Part shown: piece by piece, positions 31,867 to 43,261 of the stretch
Position numbering within the stretch: position 1 is the stretch's first letter
Layout: each line of letters begins with the position of its first letter
Origin: Corticium candelabrum
Taxonomy: Eukaryota; Porifera; Homoscleromorpha; Homosclerophorida; Plakinidae
DNA length: 64,000 nucleotides
Assembly: GCF_963422355.1 (NCBI RefSeq)
Contig: NC_085088.1
Coordinates: 6,099,914-6,163,913, forward strand
Direction of reading: 5' to 3'
Program-made: the position numbers and the translations under genes
The notes under the pieces: generated by a model
Databases searched by the model: none
What the model was told of the DNA's origin: nothing
Seen by the model: the letters and a program-made list of their open reading frames with translations, nothing else

Positions 31867-34800
31867 CAGTAGCGGATCCAGATGGGGGGTTGCTGGGGTT
31901 GCAACCCCCCCTTTTCTGGCGCTGTTGTAGGAAGACAAAGTGTGGTAATAATTACACCAGTGAAGTCACTTGCTTCTCAGTCTGTCAGAAAGTATACATA
32001 AACTAAGTACTTAGCACTAGCTAGTGACAGAAATAAAATAAAAATTGGGCAAACGCAGTACGTCTACTAGTAGTCAGAGTATCCTTCACTAAACAGACGT
32101 CCGGAGATCGAGGCTGCGTAACTCGCGTTACCTGTTTGGCGGTGTTCGTGTTTCTTCCGTGCGTTTTACTGAAAGACGTAAACATGTCCTCTGCTTTGAA
32201 AAGGTAGGCATGAATAGAAAATTAGGTTTCGTGTTGTAAGCATTCTGAACAGATTCTCCACTGCGTAACAGATTCGCATCAGATAAAGCAGCAGCCGCTA
32301 GACAACCTCCAGCAAAAAAGCAACGTCTGATTACCGCTTGTCTTGGACAACCGTCACAGTCAGCAACAGCGGCTTGCGAAGAAAGCAGTTCTGTTTTACC
32401 TGTGCCTCTAGACTGTCTGAGTCTCCCGGATTCAGGTCCTCGGAGTCGCGATTTCGGGTCAGTGAGTACTAGCTCCAAGGCTGTCGACAGGCCAGTTCAT
32501 TTGTCAGGGGTGGAAGAAATAATAGATCTGGGCAACCTCGTACTAGCTGCAAATAGATCTTTTGATTGCCTTAGACAATTAATTCATGAAATGTCAGATG
32601 CCGAAAAAATGCAGCACCTTACATTTCACGTCAAACCTGCTCCATCAGATGTCCTCCACTTTCATGAGGTGACGAAGAGTGGCAAACGCTGGAAGGTGTC
32701 TTTTCAGAGAAAATGGATGGAAGACTACGAGTGGCTTTCGTACAGCAATGTTCTGCAAGGTGGCATTTGTCGGTATTGCATCCTATTTCCCGAACACCCG
32801 CAGAGGGGAGGTTCAAAGGGAGGGAATCCAGGCATACTCGTGACGGTGCCGTACCAGAAACCATTCACAAAGGCTCTTGGCAAAGATGGCGTACTGGTCA
32901 TTCATGAAGGGACGGTCGTGCATCGACACGCAATGGTTCAAGCCGACTTGTTCAAACTTAGCTTTGAGAAGGCAGATTCAAGAGTAGACACGATGCTACT
33001 GAAACACAAAGATCAGCAATCCTTGGAGAACAAAGAAATACTTCGTCAAATTATACTAGCTGTAGAATTTCTGGCAAAACAAGGCTTGCCTCTTCGTGGT
33101 CATAGAGATGACAAGGTTGATTTTGCAACTGAAGGATCTAACAGGGGCAACTTCATTGCTGCACTACAGCTCTTGGCCAAAGGAAACAGCACTCTTCAAA
33201 AGCACCTTCTCTTTGCAAAACGAAATCAGAAGTACACAAGTAAAACCATACAAAATGAAATTGTTCACGTTTATGCCAATAAGACCAGAGAGCGACTAAC
33301 TGCACATCTGAGAGAAGAGCAGTTACCATTTGCAATCATTGCTGACGAAGCTACAGACCCTCATGCAAACCAAGAGGTCCTTTCACTGTGTTTGAGGTTT
33401 GTTGATTTACACTCAGCTTGTAGTCCAGTCATCAAGGAGTGCCTGATTGATTTCATCTATCTGGAAAGAGCAAATGCCTTGACAATATCCGAGGAAATAT
33501 TGAAGTCTCTGTCCAAACCACCAGTCTCTTTAGATCCCAACAATATCAGGGGGCAGGCATATGACGGCGCTGCGGTTATGTCGTCTAACATAGCCGGGGT
33601 TCAAGCCAGAATCAAGGAAACGGCGCCATTGGCCATTTTCACCCACTGCTATTCTCATTGCCTCAATCTTTCTGTTGCGGCAACAAGCAAAGTCCAAGAA
33701 GTTAGAAATCTCATTGGTACAATCAATGAAGCGTACTTGTTTTTGTCTAACAGCCCAAAGAGACAGCAAATGTTCCAGCTAACGTTAGAGACGTATCTGC
33801 CTCAGTCTTCTCGCACTAAGCTTCCAGGGCTCTGCAAGACACGCTGGGTAGAACGCCATACATGCTTTGAAGTTTTTCTTGAACTGTACGAAGCCCTAGT
33901 GACCTTCCTTGACGCTATTGTGTCTCCACACGAGTACCCTGATCTCATGTCGGCTGACAAGGAATGGAAATGGGACAGAGAGACAGTGTCGAAAGCTCAG
34001 GGGCTAAAAGCAGCCCTCCCGTCATTTCAGACAATATCTGTTTTCATAACGACTAAAAACGTCCTTGATTCAGTTAAGGAACTGGCAGGAAAATTGCAAG
34101 AGCGGAACCAGGATATACTTGACGCCTACGCAATGGTTGATGAATCGATTGAAGAGATCAAAAGTGTGAGAAAAGATATCGATGCAACATTTGTTTCCTG
34201 GTATAGAGATATAACTGAGCTTGCAGCGAACATCGGCGTAGCGGAATCAATTCCTAGGAAAACCAGCCTGCAGAGGAACAGAAGTAACACACCTAGTCAA
34301 AGTCCGATGGAGTTTTATAAGCGGTCACTTGCAATTCCACTACTGGATTCTCTGACAGCGCAAATGGAAGACCGTTTCCTACGTGATGGAAGGCATGTTG
34401 GTGCGTTGCTGAATCTTGTACCATCAATATTTCTAACTTCGAGAGTAGAGTTGGGCACACTCAGAGAAGGCGTTATGTTTTGGGAAAAAGACCTACCTTT
34501 CCCTAAGTCTCTAGAGAATGAACTCAGGAGATGGGAAACCCTGTGGAAGAGAAGAAAAGACCGAGAATCCGTGCAAGAAGAAATGGTCAGGCAACGTGAG
34601 GCAAGAATTCCTGACAATCTGCTGCTGTCACTTGGAAATTGCGATGTACATTCGTTTCCGAACATTCACCGCCTACTTCTGATTGCCTGCACTCTCCCAA
34701 TAACGAGTGCAGAAGCGGAGCGATCCTTTTCCCTCATGAGGCGGATCAAGACTTATGCAAGATCGGCGATGTGCGAAGAGCGTTTCACAGACCTTGGAGT

Positions 34801-35179
34801 TCTTGCCATGCATTACAGTGACCGTATCCCTGCCGAGGAGATCGCAAAAGCGTTTGTGCAAGAACATCCAAGGAGGATGTTTCAAGCGTCGTTATTTAGC
34901 GAAACATGAACAGCATTAAAAACCTAGCGAGCGTTTTCATAGAGAGAGAGGTGATTAGGAAACTCTTAAAGGTGATTAATTGAGCTGATTACTGGCAAGA
35001 CTTGGTGTCTGTGTACGTAACTAGTTAGAGTTGAGAGACCCTATGAGCGACAACGTGCATGGAAGCGACGAGAAATTGAATGGAATGACGAAGTCACATG
35101 TCAGTACAACATGGGGCATGGGGCGTGGCAAGTTGTAACTTTCAACCCCCCCTTTCTAAAAATCCTAGATCCGCGGCTG
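31867..35179 (+). mobile_element. Apparently intact hAT transposon (3313 bp) with 5-bp duplication
   Basis: It starts CAGTAGCGGATCCAG and ends with the complement of CAGCCGCGGATCTAG. ATCCC lies at 31862-31866 and 35180-35184. Copy A has the uninterrupted GTGCATCCCTAGTCC, so the empty site and the 5-bp duplication are shown inside this window. Inside the ends, runs of C/G (CAACCCCCC) form a second inverted pair. A 5-bp duplication differs from the usual 8 bp of hAT and recalls the group called hAT5. Confidence 0.9.
32184..34909 (+). CDS. hAT transposase, TTF finger + DUF4371 + dimerisation domain, two exons
   Basis: Exon 1 is 32184-32203 (MSSALK), with a 68-bp intron 32204-32271 (AAAAG|gtaggc ... 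aacag|ATTCG). Exon 2 runs to TGA at 34907-34909, giving 885 residues. A basic patch PPAKKQR near residue 25 may be a nuclear signal. A TTF-type zinc finger (WLSYSNVLQGGICRYCILF) is followed by DUF4371-like sequence (LPLRGHRDD). The catalytic acids are D365 (IIADEATD), D438 (GQAYDGAAV) and E823 (AEAERSFSLM). HCYSHCLNLS matches the conserved insert region. The C-terminal hAT dimerisation region follows to about residue 855. No break is seen. It excises and integrates the element in which it lies; it resembles ZMYM1-like domesticated relatives, but its intact ends argue against domestication here. Confidence 0.92.
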
Positions 35180-35443
35180 ATCCCTAGTCCAAGCTACTTA
35201 TAGACTGCTGATCGAATCACATTGGACCTCACAGCTTCAGATAACGTGAATCGAACCAGGATCGAGCTCCCTAAGTGAATGAATCTCTTTCCATGCAGTA
35301 AAATGAATCTCTTTCCATGCAGCTACAGGAACGAAATGTAAACAGTGAATGTATCCAATTGGATATCACAGCTAGCCTAACTTCGATGGAAGAATGTCGT
35401 GTTATACAGGAACCGGGCACGACGGCGCGAGAGGATCTGGTAC

Positions 35444-36123
35444 TGGCTAAAATGACGTCCGTCCAAGACAAATCGTTATTAAGTGCGTCCGTCCTCCCTA
35501 TGTCTGTTGACACGTCAGGTGGGAGATAAATTATTAAGAGAGCGTGTACTCAATTATTCAAGACTGAACTCAAGTCGTAAGTTAGGGTTATCCTCAGAAA
35601 GTTATGAATCCAAAGTGAAGCGAATTTATGAACGATGATGTGTAAAGGACGCAAAGTTACATCAAAATCTCCTCCTACATGTTAGTTCTAGACAGCAAAA
35701 CCAAAACCTAGGTGATGAAGTACTTTTACTAACTTCAAAATGACGCTTTCAAGGTTTACTCCCAATAGGCATGATGGCTTAGACCAGCTTGTCGTGTAAT
35801 AGTCAATATGTTGTATCTAATACTAATTTTACCAGCAAAGGCAAATAGGGCAGTCTGAATTTTCTTCTATCAGCCATCCAATACACAAATTGTAACAGAC
35901 TGTGTTGGCAATAGTACAATAACAAGTGAATTTAAGTTGTGATGATTTTATTATCATTTTACAACGCTCTAAATGCCTTTACAGCGAATAACGGTACTGA
36001 GTACACTTAAAAGGAATCATCTATAAGCAATGAATTGAACGTCACTCGCATAATTGGATAGCTAAATAATGCAGTTTGTTAGAAATTGAGTGCTTCTGCT
36101 TCAGATGCATGTGGTGGATATAT
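35444..36123. other. Spacer with a faint gypsy pol-tail remnant
   Basis: Near 35660-35750 a frame reads QNLGDEVLLLTS, like the GDxVLL motif of gypsy integrase tails, but it is too short and broken to call with confidence. Nothing else is seen. Confidence 0.25.
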
Positions 36124-38433
36124 TAGAGTTGCACCGATAATCGGATCGGCTATCGGTTATCGGCCGATATAGGCATATCGGTACTGTATCGGAATCGGTA
36201 AATTGCGCGTAGGTGCTAGCCGATAGATTGCGCATGCGTATGCAGAACGTAGGACCACGTGAGTAGGCGCGGAGATGAGCCGGAAGTCTCCCATTTGGGA
36301 GCACTTTGAGGTAGCTGAGGACACAAGATTCGGCTATCGGTTATCGGCAGATATAGGCATATCGGTACCGTATGGGAATCGGTAAATTGCGCGTAGGTGC
36401 TCGCCGATAGATTGCGCATGCGTATGCAGAACGGTACTGTAGAACCACGTGAGTAGCCTGCATGTCGGCGGAGACGAGACGGAAGTCTCCCATTTGGGAG
36501 TACTTTGAGGTAACTGAGGACGCAAGATTCGCTCGCTGCAAGGCTTGCAAGATGAAGATATCACGCGGTGGACAGACGACAAAAACCTTCAACACCACAA
36601 ATCTCCAGCATCACTTGAGAACTCGACACCAAGATAGGAGTGCGGCATACGAAAGGGCCATAGAGGAGGAGAAGGTGAAGGCTAAAGACCGAAAGCAAAC
36701 CAAGGCATCTGCGTGCTTTCTCCAGCAGTCGTTGCTGGACGTACGGAAATGGGACATCAATAATTCACGCGCACAACGAGTGCATCAATTAATCGCTGAA
36801 ATGATTGCCCTTGACTCACAGCCCCTGTCAATAGTGAATGATGTCGGGTTTACTCGTCTGCTACGTGAGCTTGAGCCGAGGTATTCTCTTCCTAGTAGAA
36901 GATACATAACTGAGACAGTTCTGCCTAAGGTCTATGAAGAAGTGAGGAGTGGAGTCAGGAAACAGGTGGATGGAGTGTCTTTCTTCAGTTTTACCACAGA
37001 TGGATGGACTTCTGATGATGGTATTGCAAACTTCCTTAGTCTTACTGCTCACTGGTTAACTGATGATTTTGAAAGAAAATCTGCTATCCTTCATGTCCTT
37101 CCACTGGAAGAGGCTCACACTGGTGAATACTTGTGTCATACTTTCCTGCAAATGTTGGACGGTTGGAACATAAGAAGAACCAAGTCCACTTGGTGCTGCG
37201 AGACAATGCTGCTAACATGGTCAAGGGAATGAGAGAAGCATGTGTTCCATCTTATGGCTGCTTTACCCATACACTACAGTTAGTCATTGGGGATGAACTG
37301 TTGTTTCAAAAAAGAGTTAAAGATCTGCTTGCCGTCTGCCACAGAATTGTTAGTCACTTTAAACATTCATCACTTGCCCATTCACGTCTGCAAAAGATTC
37401 AAGCTAGTCTCGGATTACCTCAGCACCGCCTACCACAAGATGTATCAACCAGATGGAATTCCTCCCTCTACATGCTCCAAGCAATCATAGAACAAAAGAT
37501 GGCCATAGCTGCTTATTCCTCAGAGTATAGGATTCCCCAACTGACAGCAACACAGCTGGAAATAGCTGCAAAAGTTATTGAGGTACTTGAACCTTTCGAG
37601 GAAATCACAAAAGCAGTCTCATCTAATGCATCGACCATATCATTAGTCATTCCGTTTGTTCGAATGCTTCATAGGACGCTGAAAGAGCAACATAATGACA
37701 AAGGAATTCAGTCAATGAAGGATGAGATTCTAAAGTCATTGCAAAAGAGATTTTCGGACATAACTGATAACTACTCTTTAGTCTTAGCAACACTGTTGGA
37801 CCCCAGATTCAAGGACAAGTTTTTCAGTGACACATCAGAAAGAAGTTTTGCTAGAGGTCTTCTTCAGGAGAAATGTCATGAACTACTGCTAGAAACAAAA
37901 TCAGATCCTGACTCATGTGCAGAGGACACTTGCCCACCCTCTCCTAAGAGACCTCAAAGTTTACTTTGGAGAAGTTTCTCAGATATTTTAAAAGAAACGG
38001 GCTCCTGTTCAGCAAGTTCTAAGACTCCATCGAACATTGACCATTATCTGTCAGAACCAGTAATAGATTTTCACCAGGCCAGCTGTGACAGCTGGTGGAT
38101 GGAAAACAACAGAAGATTTCCACTTCTGTCAGAGCTTGCACAACGCTACTTAAGTGCCCCTGCAACATCTGTTCCCTCAGAAAGGGTTTTCTCTGATGCT
38201 GGCAACATCTGTAATGATAAACGTAACAGGCTAGCACCCGAGCGAACAGAAACATTGTTATTTATTAAGAAGAACTTTGACATATGTAAAAAATGAACAT
38301 CACTCTTTATCTAGTATCTACAAAATAGTATAAATTTATCAGATATCGGTATCGGCTATCGGTATCGGTTCATTGTGTGCTTGCATATCGGTTATCGGTA
38401 TATCGGCGAAATTCTCTTATCGGTGCAACACTG
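36124..38433 (+). mobile_element. BED-finger hAT transposon (2310 bp)
   Basis: It starts TAGAGTTGCACCGATAA and ends TTATCGGTGCAACACTG. Flanks GGATATAT (36116-36123) and ATATATAT (38434-38441) agree at 6 of 8 positions; the right one runs into an AT microsatellite. Both subterminal regions carry many ATCGGTTATCGG/ATCGGTATCGG motifs, likely transposase sites. The first ~184 bp of the 5' region are duplicated in tandem (repeat starts at 36148 and 36332). Confidence 0.88.
36462..38296 (+). pseudogene. hAT transposase with BED finger (ZBED-like), one frameshift
   Basis: The frame opens at 36462 with MSAETRRKSPIWEYFEV. A BED zinc finger follows: CKACKMKISRG, then NLQHHLRTRH. The core includes FFSFTTDGWTSDDG near 37000. 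A single shift near 37160-37170 moves to the frame that runs to 38296, with HLVLRDNAANMVKGM, then CFTHTLQL and TRWNSSLYML. The hAT C-terminal dimerisation block is well kept (YLSAPATSVPSERVFSDAGN, then KRNRLAPER). Total length would be about 610 residues. Only one lesion is visible, so the copy is young but probably inactive unless a frameshift is tolerated. A diverged internally deleted relative lies at 13710. Confidence 0.88.
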
Positions 38434-38459
38434 ATATATATATATATATATATATATAG
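38434..38459. repeat. (AT)n tract at the hAT right border
   Basis: AT units follow the terminal CACTG directly; they may derive from the target duplication. Confidence 0.85.
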
Positions 38460-38877
38460 AAATTCTCTCCAACCAACATATATGGTAAAGGCAGCTTGTC
38501 AAGCAGGGGTTGCTGCAGAAGCTGGAGAAAGAGAGAAGACAGCTCATATAAAGATATTGTTAGTGAGAATGGAAGTGTGTTTTATCCACTAGCTGTTGAA
38601 AGTCTGGGCTTGTGGTCGCCGTCTAGTCTCTAGATTTTAAAATCAATCTGCAGAAGAACAACATTCCACAGTCACCTCACAATGAGACAGCCACATCCTA
38701 TTTCCACCAACGGCTTTCTATTAAACTCTGGTTGTATAATGCAAAGATAATTCTAGAGAGATTGTCTGTAGATTGCTCTGATGACGTTCTAGACTTTTTG
38801 TAGAGTGGGGGGTTTGGGTTGGTTTTGGGTTAGTTTTTAAAAATATATGCACTGCGTAAAAATAAAAAATAAATAAG

Positions 38878-38955
<78 letters not shown>

Positions 38956-39600
38956 ATTTCTGCTTTTAATCATTTGTGATGTATAGTCTTCGACTGGACC
39001 TCTACATAGCACTCCAGAACTCTACTTCTGTTATAGTGCTACCAGTCCTGTAGACGCTTATTGTACTGTATCGTTCGGTATATTACAATAAAGGACCTTC
39101 CATAGATATATGTATAAATACTAAAGACAGAACTTTACATTAAATATTTGTGATGTGCATAGTACGTAACACAAGGATACCCCTCGAGACAATGGAGCCA
39201 AAACAAGACGAGTGCCATCAAAGAAGGGTCCTCTGACTATAGTTGCCACGTGCCGAAAGAGGCCCTCAATCTGCAAACGCAATTAGAATCTGGGCAGCCA
39301 AACTCTGCACATGTTAGCCAAGTACGAAACAGTACGTACCTTTCTTAGACAACAGTAAAGTAGATATGGTGCATACGAGATTATAATGCGGTCGTACGAG
39401 TCGATTGATTGATCGATCGGTCGAATCAGTCGCTCGAGAATGTCAGGTAATCAATCAAGAGGATTCGCGCGAAGTTTCAGGCAATGCCCAATTATGTAGA
39501 TGAGGCTGCCAAGCGATTCGGAAGCGATCGACGAAAAAGATGAGTACAATCGCTAGTCGATCGCCTGAACTTTTTCCACTAGGGTATGTCAAGTACTACT
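38460..39600. other. Non-coding spacer with a compound microsatellite
   Basis: Holds (AT)n/(GATA)n at 38879-38955. No supportable gene. GATCGATCG-rich motifs near 39400-39560 were not assigned. Confidence 0.4.
38879..38955. repeat. (AT)n then (GATA)n microsatellite
   Basis: Read directly. Confidence 0.95.
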
Positions 39601-39616
39601 TCTGAACGAACAATCG

Positions 39617-40030
39617 ATGAGCTACGACTTGCAACTGTTTAGCTCGATTGGGTTACGTGAACAGATTGCATCTGATAATGGCCCTCACTTTGTCTCGACC
39701 GAATTCTCAGAATTTTTTAGATTAAATGGAATAAAGCATCAGAGTGCTCCTTATCACGCAGCGACAAATGGGCAAGCAGAGAGATGTGCTCAAATTTAAA
39801 AAGTAAGCAAAGAGTGAGGAAGAGGAATCCTTGAATCAGAAATTGTCACGATTCTTCCTGACTTATAGATCGACACTGCACAGTATAACTGTGTGAACTT
39901 CCTCAGAATTGCTTTGGGTCAACAGCTGAAAACCAAGCAGCTCAGAAACAGCATTATGATGCTCATGTGGAATCACGTTCTCTACGACAGGAGATGCCGT
40001 TTGGACTCGTGATTATCGTCGTGAAGATCA
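39617..40030 (+). pseudogene. Gypsy integrase fragment
   Basis: The frame 39617-39799 carries the second half of an integrase core: IASDNGPHFVSTEFSEFF with the second aspartate, and YHAATNGQAERCAQ with the glutamate. A downstream broken stretch near 39945-39990 (QKQHYDAHVESRSLRQ) matches the integrase tail. The 5' part of pol is absent. Confidence 0.75.
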
Positions 40031-40326
40031 CACAGCGACGTAGAAAACAATTAGAAAGTGGTGCGGCCTAACGCGCGTTGGAAGGCGTGGTCATTTAGCG
40101 TGCGCTACCATACGAAGGTGTGGTCCTAGTTGTACACGCATGCAGCCTCTGGTCGCACCGACTCGCAGCTCCTAAGGCCCTGCAGCCCTACTTATCACTT
40201 ATCCAGTTGACCCTTTCACTGTAGTCCAAAGAAACCGCGCCAACAAAAACTGGAGTGATTGCGCGTGCGTTGCTGCTCGACATCTACACGTGTCCGGGTT
40301 CGTTGTATAGATCGTAAACAGCTGCA

Positions 40327-42513
40327 ATGAGCGGTCATATAGATGTATCCAGCATAAAGGAAGCTCATCAGCCTAAAATGTCTGTGTTTCCAAAACGAAG
40401 CTTCGGAAAGAAAGTGGTCGTTAGTCGGTTTTCAGACTTCATAGTTTGAGAAATGTCCGTGGCTACACTACATTGAGAACGACGACGCAGTGGTGTGCTT
40501 CACATGCGCGCAAGCGAGTCTACAGAAGAAGAAGCTTCAGTGGTCTTCCAGCTCCAACTTGGCATTCATATCGAATGGGTTCACAAACTGGAAAGATGCC
40601 ACTGTGAAATTCGCCATACATGCATCAAGCAAGTGCCATAAAGAAGCAGTTCTAAAGATGATCGAAGTACCTTCCTGGATGAAACATGTGGCTGAATCTT
40701 TGTCAGCCCAACTAAAGATGGAAAAATTGGAACGACGACAGTGCTTTCTGAAGGTACTTCCAAACGCAAGGTTCTTAGCACGGCAAAGTCTGCCTTTAAG
40801 AAGGCACGGAGATCATGAGAGCGACTCAAATTTTCTACAGCTCATGAAGCTAAGGGTGAGGATGACTTCAGAGTCTTAAGTTGGTTGAAGAAGAAAACTG
40901 ACAAGTACACCACCCCTGATATGCAAAATGAGATACATAAGACTATGGCTCTTCTGGTTCTTCGTCGTGTGATCCAATCAATTTCTTTTGCTCCATTTCT
41001 GACTATCATGATTGATGAGACAACTGATATCGCAAACAAAGAGCAGGTTCTTGTCTGCTTTAGATGGGTAGACAGCAATCTAGAGCCCCACGAAGAGTTC
41101 ATTGGCCTTTACGAGGTGGATTCTACTCAGGCTTCAACTCTTGCAGCTACAATACATGATGTTCTGCAATGGATGAATGTGCCTATCACTAAGCTCAGAG
41201 GTCAGTGCTATGACGGGCCTCATCCATGTCAGGATCACAAAGAGGAGTAGCCATTCAACTTCAAATAGAAGAACCCAGAGCTGTATATACACACTGCTAT
41301 GGGCATGCTCTGAACCTTGCATGCAGTGATGATGTCAAGAATTGCAAGATTATGAGAGATGCACTGAATACTAGTTACGAGTTGATCAAGCTTGTCAAGA
41401 AGTCACCTCGTCGTGATGCAACACTGCAAAAGCTGAAGGAACAAATGCCAGATGGTATCCCTGGCATTCGTGTGCTCTGCCTACAAGATGGACTGTCAGA
41501 GCCCAAGCATTACAGAGCTTCCTTGCCCACTATGTAGTGTTACATATGCTTTGGGATGAGTCACTGGATTTCGTAAAGGGCACCGAAATGAGAAGCCGAA
41601 TTCAAGGGGTATCAAGTTGCATGAGGTCGTTCAATTTTTTCTTTGGAGTATCACTGGGAAAGTTGCTGCTTAGACACACCGACAATCTAAGCAAAACCCT
41701 TCAAGCATCTAGTATATCAGCAGCAGAAGGACAAAAAATAGCTGATATGACTGTCCGCACATTGCAGTCGATACGCCCTGATGAGAATTTTTACTCTTTT
41801 GGAAATCAACCAGTCAGAAGGCAAGTATGCTTGGCATCAGTTAGTCAACACTTCCTAGACAGAGAAATCGGCCCAAAAGGTATGAAGATGAAGCAAGCGA
41901 AGGTGATGTTCCTGAGAGTGTGGAAATTTTTATAAGCGTATCTACTACGAAGCTCTTGATTTAATCATATGTGGTATCAAGCAACGCTTCGACCAACCAA
42001 GATACAAGCTGTATTCTAACCAGGATACAAGCTGTATTCTAACCTTGAAGCTTTACTGGAGAGCTGCCAAAAAGGAGAACTACGATGCAGAATTTCAGTT
42101 TGTAATCGATTTCTATAAGGATGACTTCGATCACGACCAATTAAACATGCAGCTTGGAGTTGTCATGCAATATTCCAAGTGAATTAGCTCAGAATCTCAA
42201 TTCGATCATCAGCTACCTACAACAACTTTCTCAGGCTCAGAGGTTATTGTTATCAGAAGTACGTATCCTTGCTTCACTTCTTCTACTTATGCCTGCCACC
42301 AACGAATTAACTGAGCGCTCCTTTAGTGCTCTGAAACTCTTGAAGTCCTATCTGAGGGCTAAAAAGACCCAGACAAGACTGAACAATATTATGGTTCTAC
42401 ATCTTTACAAAAATCATACAGATCAACTTCGTTTGACTGAGGTTGACAACGAATTTGTGAAAGGCTCCAGTCACCGTAAAACTGTCTTTGGGTACTTTTT
42501 GCCAACAGATTGA
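40327..42513 (+). pseudogene. hAT transposase, TTF finger type, many frameshifts
   Basis: Pieces in several frames follow the family order. A TTF finger spans about 40440-40560 (CPWLHYIENDD, VVCFTCAQA). DUF4371-like sequence follows (LPLRRHGDHESD). The first catalytic aspartate is in IMIDETTDIA (frame 40885-41250) and the second in GQCYDG near 41210. THCYGHALNLAC lies at 41226-41537, the FNFFFGVSLGKLLLRHTDN block at 41537-41935, and LMPATNELTERSFSALKLLK with the glutamate at 42154-42513. At least four shifts or stops separate them. The minus-strand piece at 16805-17449 belongs to the same group. Terminal repeats were not identified. Confidence 0.82.
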
Positions 42514-43097
42514 AATTTCGTTACTTCCTGTCTTGTATTGTACATTTATTATCATCAGTGTTATGTATGTATTATATGTTCATTATATTAATTAACGTTG
42601 ATTGAAAGCTCACATTTCACTGAAACTGACTCAGAAACTAACTGATGTTCACTGTCCGAAAAACTCTACATGTGAAGACTGCTAGAAATATGTTACTTAT
42701 TTAATCAGCACAAGAGGTGCTGCTGGTGGCCGTCGGGTCCTTGTCACAACGTGAGTGGCTCCTGAAGGGGCCCCTCTTCCGACGACTGAGTCTTCGTCCG
42801 CTTCATCCTCATTACATCTATTTCTCCTGATCCTTGTAACGCTTCCTCCAGCGCGTAATTGTGTGTGACACCGGAGGCACGCCTTGGAGTGAGGCGACGG
42901 CAGTTGCGTAGACGTGACAACCCATTCTCGTCGTCCAACCACAGCTTAGCCACGCCTTCCACACAGCCAATCAGAGTCTCAGGCCAGGATCATGTACACG
43001 TAGCCAGCACCATCTGAAAGGCCACGTGGCGGTGATCACGTGCATATAACGGATGCGCACATACTGCTAGAAAAAGTCTAGATTAAGGAGGGGAAGG
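42514..43097. other. Spacer; possible reverse-strand tail and purine tract
   Basis: A minus-strand open stretch at 42697-42962 lacks recognisable motifs. AAGGAGGGGAAGG at 43085-43097 is a polypurine tract directly before the LTR. Confidence 0.3.
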
Positions 43098-43232
43098 TGT
43101 AGTGTATGTTACTATGGTGTTACTAGATACTTATTAGTGAAAGTAATTGGGTATCATAATCAGTTGAGTTCGGTTGTGTTCTACGGAATAAAAGGTTCTG
43201 TGTTTCTTGCACGCGTGCCTCAATACACGACA
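43085..43232 (+). repeat. Polypurine tract and 135-bp LTR
   Basis: AAGGAGGGGAAGG precedes TGTAGTGTATG at 43098. AATAAAAGG lies near 43189 and the unit closes ...ACACGACA at 43232. Length is 135 bp, equal to the LTR at 25893-26027, which shares the TGTAGT start and CACGACA/TACGACA end. It is likely a solo LTR or the 3' LTR of a deleted element. Confidence 0.6.
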
Positions 43233-43261
43233 TTGACGAAACCAATTATCCATCTCAATTA

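Larger units (their letters stand above)
31422..35443. mobile_element. Inverted-repeat dispersed element, copy B, split by an hAT insertion
   Basis: The left arm 31422-31469 (GTACCAGACCCTCTCGCGCC...) and right arm 35396-35443 are near-perfect inverted repeats of 48 bp. Removing 31867-35184 leaves an element of about 704 bp colinear with copy A. No transposase is encoded. Confidence 0.75.

Noticed and set aside
32184..34909. Domesticated ZMYM1-like host gene
   Set aside because: It sits between matched terminal repeats with a 5-bp duplication and an empty-site copy, so it is a transposon gene.
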